Origin: FW021-bin31 sp964558275
GTDB lineage: Bacteria > Bacteroidota > Bacteroidia > Chitinophagales > Chitinophagaceae
NCBI GenBank assembly: GCA_964558275.1
Contig: CAZLDH010000057.1
Coordinates: 1 to 16,499, forward strand
Length of the DNA stretch: 16,499 nt
Direction of reading: 5' to 3'
Below are positions 1-6,715 of this stretch, piece by piece (position 1 is the stretch's first letter; every line of letters begins with the position of its first letter). The notes beneath the pieces were generated by a model, which did no database searches, was not told the DNA's origin, and saw only the letters and a program-made list of their open reading frames with translations. The translations under genes were made by a program, and so were the position numbers.

Positions 1-1096
1 TAAATCCTACCAGTATAACGGCAAGTGTAGCTGCTGCCCTTGCTGTTGTTAGACCAAATAATACATTTCTTTGTATTTTGGAATAGTTAAAAAGCTTTTG
101 AGATATCCATGCGGCAATCCATTTTCCGCCAATTGCAACGAGAAGAAGAACGCCGGCAAGAATAAGTACTCCCGGACCTTCTAAAAAGACTTTTAAATCG
201 ACACGCATGCCCACGCTAATGAGGAAAAAAGGAATAAAGATGGTATTGCCTACAAATTCAATACGGTTCATCAGAGGGGAGGTCGTTGGGATTAATCGGT
301 TAAGGGCTAATCCTGCCATAAATGCACCAATGATTGCTTCCATTCCTGCTAACTTGGCTAAGAGGCCGGCCAGAAAAACCATGGCTAAAACAAAGACATA
401 TTGACCTGTGTTGTCGTCTTTGATATTTTTGAAAAACCAGCGACCAATGGGCGGAAATGTGACGAAAACAATGGCTACAAAGATAAGTATAGAGCCTCCC
501 AATTGTAACCAAAATAAAGAATCTAAATTACCTTCTTTAGCTCCGGTGATGACAGCTAAAAGGAGTAATACCAATGTATCAGTAATAATTGTACCACCAA
601 CAGCAATAGTAACAGCCTGATCTTTTGTAATGCCCAATTTGCTGGCGATAGGATAAGCTACCAGCGTATGGGTGGCAAACATACTTGAAATAAGAGCCGA
701 CGTCATTAAATTGAAATGAAAGAAATAGTAGCAAACTACGACCCCTATACCAAAAGGGATAGAAAAGGTAATTAATCCAAAGAAGATACTTTTGTTTTTG
801 CTTTTTCTAAATTCATTCATGTCAAGATCCAGGCCGGCTTGAAACATCAGGTAGATTAACCCGACCATGCCAAAGAGTTTAATGCTGTTGTCAAAGGCCA
901 ATACATCAAATCCGTAGGGTCCAATTAATACACCGGCTATTATTAGGCCTACAATACTCGGGATTCGAAATTTTCGAAGGATAATTGGTGCTAATAAAAT
1001 AATAAACAGGACAACTGAGAAGATGAGTACCGGATCTTTGAATGGCAGGCTAAAATCTATATGTGAAAGTTTATGTGCAAATAAAAGGTGAAACAT
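1..1096 (-). CDS. CPA2-family cation:proton antiporter, copy 1 (3' end outside window)
   Basis: Inner-membrane monovalent cation/H+ antiporter of the KefB/NapA-like CPA2 family. The 365 codons seen are almost entirely hydrophobic helices and cover most of the membrane domain; the C-terminus lies beyond base 1. Family marks seen on translation are IPSIVGLIIAG near residue 45, GGTIITDT with the ion-site Asp at about 173, EAIIGAFMAGLALNR, and GNTIFIPFF. The protein aligns without gaps to the neighbouring copy (1188-3377) from residue 1 to at least residue 180, which fixes the start at the ATG at 1096-1094. AGAGGA lies 6 nt before that ATG, a fair Shine-Dalgarno match and unusual for this phylum. 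It lies 91 nt downstream of copy 2 on the same strand and may be co-transcribed with it. A USP-like tail is expected by analogy but is not visible here. The transported ion (Na+ or K+) cannot be read from the sequence. Confidence 0.9.
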   Translation of the reverse strand, partial: MFHLLFAHKLSHIDFSLPFKDPVLIFSVVLFIILLAPIILRKFRIPSIVGLIIAGVLIGPYGFDVLAFDNSIKLFGMVGLIYLMFQAGLDLDMNEFRKSKNKSIFFGLITFSIPFGIGVVVCYYFFHFNLMTSALISSMFATHTLVAYPIASKLGITKDQAVTIAVGGTIITDTLVLLLLAVITGAKEGNLDSLFWLQLGGSILIFVAIVFVTFPPIGRWFFKNIKDDNTGQYVFVLAMVFLAGLLAKLAGMEAIIGAFMAGLALNRLIPTTSPLMNRIEFVGNTIFIPFFLISVGMRVDLKVFLEGPGVLILAGVLLLVAIGGKWIAAWISQKLFNYSKIQRNVLFGLTTARAAATLAVILVGF

Positions 1097-1187
1097 ATTT
1101 TATCCTCTGATAATACATTTATAGAAACGAAAGACTTAACAAATATGCGAAAAAATGTTCGCTTGTTTATGTGTTTTTCTATTTATT

Positions 1188-3377
1188 TTAGGAATTATCA
1201 GTATCCTTATCAGGATTGTCCGACTTTTTCTTTCTTGATTTGAATATATTTTTGATAGCTCTTCTAAGGCGAGTTATGTTCTCTACCTGTTCTTGAATAG
1301 GAGACAAGTTGTAATCTTCTAAATAATTATTTTCTTGAATACCCAAATCATGTTGTTCCGGATAAACAAGGATAAAATTATTTTCCGAGAAATACTTGTT
1401 TAGTTTTGCCGGGATATTGTCTAAATAGGGCTCATAAGAAATCGTACGCTTTCTTGCACTAATCACAAGGATTAGATCATTTTTTGTTGTACTTTTTTTC
1501 AAAAGTTGAATATCCTCAAGATGAGTCAATACATGGTGTTTAATATGAACTGCAGATTTTATAAGCTCTAATTCTTTAAATACTTTGTTATAGGTCTTAT
1601 CCGAACTATAGAGCTTAATATCTACACCCGCGACTACGGCTAAAGTGTTTATTTTTCTGACAAGTGGGAGGAAGCCAATTTCATATTCAACGTAATTTGG
1701 CATCACAACAAGCATTCTCTTGGCGGTACTGACAGGGTGTACAAAGTGGGTAGCGTATATATTTTCCCATATATTGCTTGTCAAGGTACCAATTTTTGTT
1801 CCAAAAAGGCGATCGGTAACGCTTATTTTAGTACTCCAGCCCATAATCAGATCTGTACCGGATATTTCCTTCATTGCTCTTGTAATCCCACTTACGACAC
1901 TAAGATCTATTCGAGTAATTGATTGCACGTTGGTATCTGTACCGGAGGCATGTTTTACAATGGCTTCCTGCATTTTGTTGCTTTTGGATACCCATTTATT
2001 GGCTTCTTTATTATCCTTCACAATCGTGAGTGAATAAATTGCTTCTGAAGATTTTTTATCTTTGAGCATCAATGAAAAGTCAATTAAATGCTCAATCGTC
2101 TTGGGATTAGAAATGGGAACTAATATTCTTTCTTTCTCATTATGTATCTCAGGCAAGGCGGCATCTGCTTCAATCACAAGCTTGCGCCCGGAATTTTCAG
2201 TAATAAAGGATGCAATCAAACAGCTAATCAGAATTAATATGATTGTTCCATTTAAAGTAGCTTCATCTACAAGCCCAATCTGAAAGCCTATAAGAATGAC
2301 GGCTAATGTGGCAGCCGCATGGGCACTCGTTAATCCAAACAATACATTTCGTTGGTGTTTTGAATAGTGAAAAATCTTTTGTGTCAAGAAAGCTGCAATC
2401 CATTTCCCCAAAAAAGCTACTGCTATCAATATGCCGGCAACTAATAATGCTTCAGGACCTTGTAATAAAACCTTTAAATCCACCAGCATACCTACGCTAA
2501 GGAGGAAGAAGGGAATAAAAAGGGCATTTCCGACAAACTCTATTCTATTCATCACAGGAGAGGTGTGAGGGATGAGTCTGTTTAAGGCAAGTCCCGCCAT
2601 AAAAGCCCCTATAATAGCTTCTATTTGTGCTAATTCAGCTAAAAATGCAGCTAAAAAAACCATGGCAAGCACAAAGATGTATTCTGAGACACTATCTCCT
2701 TTCATGTTTTTGAAAAACCAACGGCCAATGATGGGGAAAAGGAGAAATACAATGAGAGTGAAAACAACGATGGAGATACCTAATTGAATCCAAAATCCAA
2801 CATTTAATTCGCCTTTATTAGCTCCTGTGATGACTGCCAGGAGTAATAATACGACCGTGTCTGTAATGATGGTTCCGCCTACAGCAATCGTCACTGCATT
2901 GTTTTTTGAAATGCCCAGTTTGCTGGCAATGGGATAAGATACAAGCGTATGTGTGGAAAACATACTTGCTATCAATGTTGAGGACAGATAGCTAAATCCC
3001 AGTAGAAAATGGCAGGCAAGAATACCTAAAGAAAAAGGAAAACAAAAAGTAAGCATCCCGAAAATCAGACTCTTATTTTTATGCTTTTTGAATTCATTTA
3101 GATCGAGTTCTAATCCTGCCATGAACATGATGTATAATAGTCCGACCGTTCCGAATAGCTGAATACTGCTATCCCTATCCATGAGGTGGAATCCATGGGG
3201 ACCAATAGCTACTCCGGCAAGTATGAGACCAATGATACTTGGAATTCTGAATTTTCTGAGTATAATAGGAGCCAATAGAATAATGAAAAGTACGACCGCG
3301 AAAATGAGTACATGATCTTTCAGAGGTAAACTAAAAGAGATGTTCAGTAAAGTATTATTGAAAATTATTGGGCTCAT
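1188..3377 (-). CDS. CPA2-family cation:proton antiporter with USP-like tail, copy 2
   Basis: Full-length inner-membrane cation/H+ antiporter, 729 residues. Residues about 20-415 form the multi-helix Na+/H+ exchanger domain, with RIPSIIGLILAG near 45, GGTIITDT (Asp 173) and GNALFIPFFLLSVGM in the second half. Residues about 430-729 are hydrophilic and look like two consecutive USP-type alpha/beta domains: ERILVPISNP opens the first, and AKRMLVVMPNYVEYE opens the second. Such tails are known on CPA2 antiporters and are thought to sense nucleotides or stress. An upstream TTG at 3422 and an ATG at 3410 also lie in frame. I chose the ATG at 3377 because copy 1 begins at exactly this point and because the predicted promoter (3395-3422) would put the transcript start between 3410 and 3377. 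Divergent from clpS. Confidence 0.93.
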   Translation of the reverse strand: MSPIIFNNTLLNISFSLPLKDHVLIFAVVLFIILLAPIILRKFRIPSIIGLILAGVAIGPHGFHLMDRDSSIQLFGTVGLLYIMFMAGLELDLNEFKKHKNKSLIFGMLTFCFPFSLGILACHFLLGFSYLSSTLIASMFSTHTLVSYPIASKLGISKNNAVTIAVGGTIITDTVVLLLLAVITGANKGELNVGFWIQLGISIVVFTLIVFLLFPIIGRWFFKNMKGDSVSEYIFVLAMVFLAAFLAELAQIEAIIGAFMAGLALNRLIPHTSPVMNRIEFVGNALFIPFFLLSVGMLVDLKVLLQGPEALLVAGILIAVAFLGKWIAAFLTQKIFHYSKHQRNVLFGLTSAHAAATLAVILIGFQIGLVDEATLNGTIILILISCLIASFITENSGRKLVIEADAALPEIHNEKERILVPISNPKTIEHLIDFSLMLKDKKSSEAIYSLTIVKDNKEANKWVSKSNKMQEAIVKHASGTDTNVQSITRIDLSVVSGITRAMKEISGTDLIMGWSTKISVTDRLFGTKIGTLTSNIWENIYATHFVHPVSTAKRMLVVMPNYVEYEIGFLPLVRKINTLAVVAGVDIKLYSSDKTYNKVFKELELIKSAVHIKHHVLTHLEDIQLLKKSTTKNDLILVISARKRTISYEPYLDNIPAKLNKYFSENNFILVYPEQHDLGIQENNYLEDYNLSPIQEQVENITRLRRAIKNIFKSRKKKSDNPDKDTDNS

Positions 3378-3394
3378 AAAATATTCGTAAAGTC

Positions 3395-3422
3395 CAAAAA
3401 TAGGTTTCATCCTTGGGGACAA
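3395..3422 (-). promoter_or_regulatory. Predicted Bacteroidota-type promoter of antiporter copy 2
   Basis: On the minus strand TTG (3422-3420), a 17-nt spacer and TATTTTTG (3402-3395) match the -33 and -7 elements (TTG and TAnnTTTG) of Bacteroidota primary sigma promoters. Transcription would begin around 3391, giving a leader of about 14 nt before the ATG at 3377. This is the only promoter in the window where both elements are at acceptable spacing. Confidence 0.5.
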
Positions 3423-3548
3423 TAATACATAAAAGTAAATAAAAGTTTGCTTGAATAATAAAAATTATCCAAAAAAATATACAAGAGACGGCATGCTATT
3501 TCTTTTATATTGATGTGATTAAAAGGATGGCTATTGCGCACATTCTTG

Positions 3549-3556
3549 TAACTTTG
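3549..3556 (+). promoter_or_regulatory. Predicted -7 element of clpS
   Basis: TAACTTTG is an exact TAnnTTTG match ending 6 nt before the clpS ATG. No TTG sits at the usual -33 distance (the nearest, at 3534, is too close). Transcription would start 0-3 nt before the ATG, so the mRNA would be nearly leaderless. Confidence 0.4.
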
Positions 3557-3562
3557 TCATGA

Positions 3563-3862
3563 ATGTTTGTAGTTAAAAGTAAATACAAGGAAAAAGAGGA
3601 ATTGGATACTTTGGTAGAAGAACAAGATACGCCAAGGTATGAATTGATTGTTTGGAATGATGATGTCAATACTTTTGATTGGGTCATAAAATGCTTAATC
3701 GAAATTTGTGATCATACTCAGGAACAGGCAGAACAATGTGCGCTTTTTATCCATTTTAAAGGAAAATATGGCGTAAAAGAGGGCGGATTAAGTGAACTTC
3801 GTCCACAGTGTGAGGCGCTGCTGGATAGAGGTCTGTCGGCTACCATTTCAGGGAAGGAATAA
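3563..3862 (+). CDS. clpS: ClpS, ATP-dependent Clp protease adaptor
   Basis: Cytosolic N-end-rule adaptor that hands substrates with bulky hydrophobic N-terminal residues to the ClpA/ClpC-type unfoldase with ClpP. The 99-residue length is normal for the family. The core begins at about residue 26 with YELIVWNDDVNTFDWVI, where Asn-Asp-Asp and the following Thr are the family's pocket signature. The conserved His lies in IHFKGKYG (about 69-76). The first 25 residues are a charged, flexible extension rich in Lys and Glu, as in other ClpS proteins. The start is firm: an in-frame TGA (3560-3562) lies directly before the ATG. Divergent from the antiporter pair and 81 nt upstream of mntH on the same strand. 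mntH has its own -7 element, so the two need not form an operon. Confidence 0.93.
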   Translation: MFVVKSKYKEKEELDTLVEEQDTPRYELIVWNDDVNTFDWVIKCLIEICDHTQEQAEQCALFIHFKGKYGVKEGGLSELRPQCEALLDRGLSATISGKE

Positions 3863-3884
3863 ATTTGTCACATTATATTTAGGG

Positions 3885-3910
3885 CGTTTTATTTTTTATT
3901 TTATAAAACG
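3885..3910. repeat. 8-bp inverted repeat between clpS and mntH
   Basis: CGTTTTAT (3885-3892) and ATAAAACG (3903-3910) are perfect reverse complements separated by 10 nt. The stem has only two G:C pairs and no T-run follows, so it is a poor intrinsic terminator. Its place 12 nt before the mntH -7 element would suit an operator, perhaps for the MntR-type regulator encoded at 5818-6564. That role is inference. Confidence 0.35.
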
Positions 3911-3922
3911 ATAATAAATATT

Positions 3923-3930
3923 TAGTTTTG
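3923..3930 (+). promoter_or_regulatory. Predicted -7 element of mntH
   Basis: TAGTTTTG is an exact TAnnTTTG match 13 nt before the mntH ATG, predicting a leader of about 10 nt. There is no TTG at the -33 position, which may mean the promoter needs an activator or is weak. Confidence 0.4.
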
Positions 3931-3943
3931 TCTAAAAAAATAA

Positions 3944-5821
3944 ATGAAAGATTCTGTGGATCAATCTTTGAGTGAAGTTCATGGTTCTGTAGATACGAGC
4001 AAAAAGAAAGGATGGTTTCGGAAATTACTGGCATTTTCAGGTCCTGCTTATTTGGTGAGTGTGGGTTACATGGATCCGGGGAATTGGGCTACTGATCTGG
4101 CAGGTGGTAGTCAGTTTGGTTATCAATTGATTTGGGTCATTTTGATGAGTAATCTGATGGCATTGCTGCTACAGAGTTTGTGCGCGCGATTAGGAATTGT
4201 TCGAGGGCGAGATCTGGCGCAGGCTAATAGAGAGGCATATCCTCCTTTTGTAAATTTTATGCTTTATATTCTTGCTGAGTTGGCTATTGCTGCGACGGAT
4301 TTGGCTGAAGTGATTGGAATGGCCATTGGATTGGAGTTGTTGTTTCATATGCCTTTGTGGTTAGGCATCACATTGACGGCTTTGGATACTTTTTTTATTC
4401 TTGCATTACAGCAAGTCGGTATTCGAAAATTAGAAGCTATTATTTTAGGATTGATAGCCGTTATTGGATTCTCCTTATTGTGGGAGATTTTTCTTTCTAA
4501 TCCTGATATGGGAGATGTTGCAGCCGGTTTTATCCCCAGTATCCCCAATAATTCTGCCTTATACATCGCCATTGGAATCATTGGTGCTACGGTGATGCCT
4601 CACAACCTTTATCTACATTCATCTCTGGTACAGAGTAGAAAAGTAGAACGTAAACATAAAAGTATTAAGCAAGCCCTTCGAATGAATGTGTTTGATAGTG
4701 CAATGGCATTAAACATAGCTTTTTTTGTAAATGCAGGTCTTTTGGTATTGGCAGGAGCTACTTTTTTTACTTCGGGAAACACAGAGGTGGCGGAATTGCA
4801 GGATGCTTATAAATTGTTAGAACCCTTGTTGGGAAATAATTGGGCGCCTATTTTATTTGCAGTTGCATTGATTGCTGCTGGGCAAAGTTCTACGGTGACT
4901 GGAACTTTAGCAGGGCAAATTGTGATGGAAGGCTATTTAAGGTTGCGTATTAGCCCCTGGACGCGGAGGCTGATTACCCGAATGGCGGCCATCATTCCTG
5001 CGCTTTTGGTTGTACTAATTGCAGGAGAAGAAAGTGTGGGGGAATTATTGATTTTCAGCCAGGTGCTTTTGAGTTTGCAATTGGGTTTTGCAGTCATTCC
5101 GCTTATTCACTTTGTGAGTGATAAAAAAACAATGGGACGCTTTGTAATTAAGTGGTACACTAAAGTTGCAGCCTGGGGAATTACAATTGTCTTGATTTTT
5201 CTAAATTTGAAGTTAGTGACAGGGGAGATGAAAAGTCTGTTCTTGGAAAGCAATATTTGGACGAAATATCTTTTACTTATTGTTGTGGTGGGGTTAGTTC
5301 TTTTACTTCTTTATACTTTTATATTTCCTTTAGTTGGTAAACACCGGATGATGAAGTCCTCCAGAATTCATAAAAGAAAATTTATTTTGCCGGATATTAA
5401 GCATCTGAGACATCCGAAATATGGGAAAATTGCTTTGGCTTTAGATTTTAGTCAAACAGATGAAGATATTCTTTCAAAAGCCCTTGCGCAAGGACATGAG
5501 CAAACAGAATATGTGTTGATTCATATTACGGAAAGTGCCTCTGCTAGAACACTTGGCAGGGAGAGTCTGGACTATGAGACCCGAGAGGACAAAAAGCAAT
5601 TAAATCTTTATATTGATTTGTTGCATGAAAGAGGGATAAAGGCCAAAGCTGTGCTGGGGCATTCCAAAAGAGCTAAAAATATAGCGAAGATAATCCAAGA
5701 GGAAAAGGCTGATTTAGTGGTTATGAGTGGACATGGACATACCGGTTTTAAGGATTGGTTATATGGAGAAACCGTAGATTATGTCAGACACCATGTAGAT
5801 GCGCCTGTTTTAATTGTTTAG
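3944..5821 (+). CDS. mntH: NRAMP-family Mn2+/Fe2+ importer fused to a universal stress protein domain
   Basis: Proton-coupled divalent metal importer of the inner membrane, 625 residues against about 410-450 for a plain MntH. Residues about 25-450 are the NRAMP domain. DPGN at 44-47 in helix 1 and MPH at 218-220 in helix 6 supply the known metal ligands (Asp, Asn, Met). Residues about 490-625 form a USP domain that starts KIALALDFSQ. Its nucleotide loop reads SGHG then nine residues then GET (595-610), a variant of the usual G-x2-G-x9-G-S/T in which the first Gly and the Ser/Thr after the last Gly are changed, so ATP binding is uncertain. NRAMP-USP fusions are known in Bacteroidota. The stop codon overlaps the convergent regulator gene by 4 bp. 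Mn2+ is the likeliest substrate given that neighbour. Confidence 0.93.
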   Translation: MKDSVDQSLSEVHGSVDTSKKKGWFRKLLAFSGPAYLVSVGYMDPGNWATDLAGGSQFGYQLIWVILMSNLMALLLQSLCARLGIVRGRDLAQANREAYPPFVNFMLYILAELAIAATDLAEVIGMAIGLELLFHMPLWLGITLTALDTFFILALQQVGIRKLEAIILGLIAVIGFSLLWEIFLSNPDMGDVAAGFIPSIPNNSALYIAIGIIGATVMPHNLYLHSSLVQSRKVERKHKSIKQALRMNVFDSAMALNIAFFVNAGLLVLAGATFFTSGNTEVAELQDAYKLLEPLLGNNWAPILFAVALIAAGQSSTVTGTLAGQIVMEGYLRLRISPWTRRLITRMAAIIPALLVVLIAGEESVGELLIFSQVLLSLQLGFAVIPLIHFVSDKKTMGRFVIKWYTKVAAWGITIVLIFLNLKLVTGEMKSLFLESNIWTKYLLLIVVVGLVLLLLYTFIFPLVGKHRMMKSSRIHKRKFILPDIKHLRHPKYGKIALALDFSQTDEDILSKALAQGHEQTEYVLIHITESASARTLGRESLDYETREDKKQLNLYIDLLHERGIKAKAVLGHSKRAKNIAKIIQEEKADLVVMSGHGHTGFKDWLYGETVDYVRHHVDAPVLIV

Positions 5822-6564
5822 AACAAAAGTGGAGTATTGGGCGTTGTCTTTGGAGCAGTTTGTGGTATTGCTTTAGGCGCATTTGTAGGCTCTTTTTTTT
5901 GCGTTGCCGGGCTTACCCAAATTTTCTTGGCAACCATTCGGCTCAGGTTGATGGGGCTTTTTTTCTGAATCTCAATAATGATGCTTCTATCGTACGTTTC
6001 TCTTTGTATTAAGGTTAGTGTAGTGTGTAGATTGAGCCCTTTTTTATCCAGAAATTGCAATAATTCGGCATCTCTGCTTTCTACGGTAATAATTTGATAG
6101 GAAGCTCCCGTGGCTACCTGATCTAAATTGTATAAATCCTGTTGAGATATTTTTCCATCAGCATCAGGAATGGGATCGCCATGCGGATCTTCTTTAGGAT
6201 GCCCCAGATATTGATCTATTCTGTTTATAAGTTCTTCTGAGTGAATGTGTTCTAATTGCTCTGCAATATCATGAACCTCATGCCAGTCAAAGCCCAGCAC
6301 CTCTACCAAAAATTGTTCCCAGAGACGATGCTTTCTAATGATTAATAAGGCGATTTTTTCTCCTGCTTCGGTAAGTGCAGCGCCCTTGGATTTTTGGTAA
6401 TCCAGCAATCCTTTTTTCTGCAGTCGCTTCATTTTATCGGTTACAGAGGCCGCTCTTACCTCTAAGAAGTCTGCAAGCATCCCGGTGCCTACGGGTTCTT
6501 GTTCTTCTCCGGAAAGGTGAAAAATTGCTTTTAAGTAGTTTTCGTCGGCTAATGATCTCTGCAT
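5818..6564 (-). CDS. mntR: DtxR/MntR-type metal-dependent transcriptional regulator
   Basis: Cytosolic metal-sensing repressor, 248 residues. Residues 5-65 are the winged helix-turn-helix (SLADENYLKAIFHL, then VGTGMLADFLEVRAASVTDKMKRL). Residues about 70-140 are the dimerisation and metal domain, ending with the family's HGDPIP. Residues about 148-217 are a FeoA/SH3-like domain. Metal ligands seen are His79, Glu102, Glu105 and His106; Glu102 stands where DtxR has Cys102, the pattern of Mn-specific MntR. Asn9 replaces the Asp8 of Bacillus MntR. The last 30 residues are a Pro/Thr/Lys-rich tail not usual for the family. I reject a TTG start at 6582 because it lies inside the -7 element; the ATG at 6564 gives the typical N-terminus. 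Convergent with mntH, its likely target. Confidence 0.9.
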   Translation of the reverse strand: MQRSLADENYLKAIFHLSGEEQEPVGTGMLADFLEVRAASVTDKMKRLQKKGLLDYQKSKGAALTEAGEKIALLIIRKHRLWEQFLVEVLGFDWHEVHDIAEQLEHIHSEELINRIDQYLGHPKEDPHGDPIPDADGKISQQDLYNLDQVATGASYQIITVESRDAELLQFLDKKGLNLHTTLTLIQRETYDRSIIIEIQKKSPINLSRMVAKKIWVSPATQKKEPTNAPKAIPQTAPKTTPNTPLLF

Positions 6565-6579
6565 TACGATAATTTGTTT

Positions 6580-6587
6580 CAAAATTA
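6580..6587 (-). promoter_or_regulatory. Predicted -7 element of mntR
   Basis: On the minus strand TAATTTTG is an exact TAnnTTTG match 15 nt before the ATG, predicting a leader of about 12 nt. No -33 TTG is seen. An imperfect AT-rich palindrome (AAAATT, six bases, AATTTT at 6581-6598) overlaps it and could serve autoregulation. Confidence 0.4.
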
Positions 6588-6638
6588 TTAAAAATTTTAG
6601 AGATGGGCTATAAATACTGCTTTGTTAAGCTTAGAAAT

Positions 6639-6666
6639 ATTGAAAAAAAAAGATTCTTTTTTCAAT
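6639..6666. repeat. Nested inverted repeats upstream of glmS
   Basis: ATTGAAAAAA (6639-6648) pairs perfectly with TTTTTTCAAT (6657-6666). In a second register the centre is itself a 17-base palindrome, AAAAAAGA-T-TCTTTTTT (6646-6662). A third pairing joins AGATTCTT (6651-6658) with AAGAATCT (6686-6693) across the glmS -7 element. It lies between the divergent mntR and glmS promoters; the function is unknown. Confidence 0.45.
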
Positions 6667-6676
6667 AGGGGGATTA

Positions 6677-6684
6677 TATATTTG
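6677..6684 (+). promoter_or_regulatory. Predicted -7 element of glmS
   Basis: TATATTTG is an exact TAnnTTTG match 31 nt before the glmS ATG, predicting a leader of about 28 nt, too short for a glmS ribozyme. The -33 region is a T-run from the inverted repeat rather than a clear TTG. Confidence 0.45.
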
Positions 6685-6715
6685 CAAGAATCTGTGATTT
6701 ATAAAATTTAAATTT

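Noticed and set aside
1147..1162. Hairpin GCGAA/TTCGC as terminator between the antiporters
   Set aside because: A 5-bp stem with no T-run after it on the minus strand; read-through into copy 1 is as likely.
3885..3910. Intrinsic terminator after clpS
   Set aside because: The stem is nearly all A:T and no T-run follows, so it is listed only as an inverted repeat.
6565..6582. TTG start six codons upstream for mntR (similar TTG starts at 3422, 11894 and 12011)
   Set aside because: The TTGs at 6582, 11894 and 3422 fall inside predicted -7 or -33 elements, and in all four cases a downstream ATG gives the family's usual N-terminus.
6685..6715. glmS ribozyme
   Set aside because: The predicted leader is about 28 nt, far too short, and the ribozyme is known from Firmicutes and relatives.
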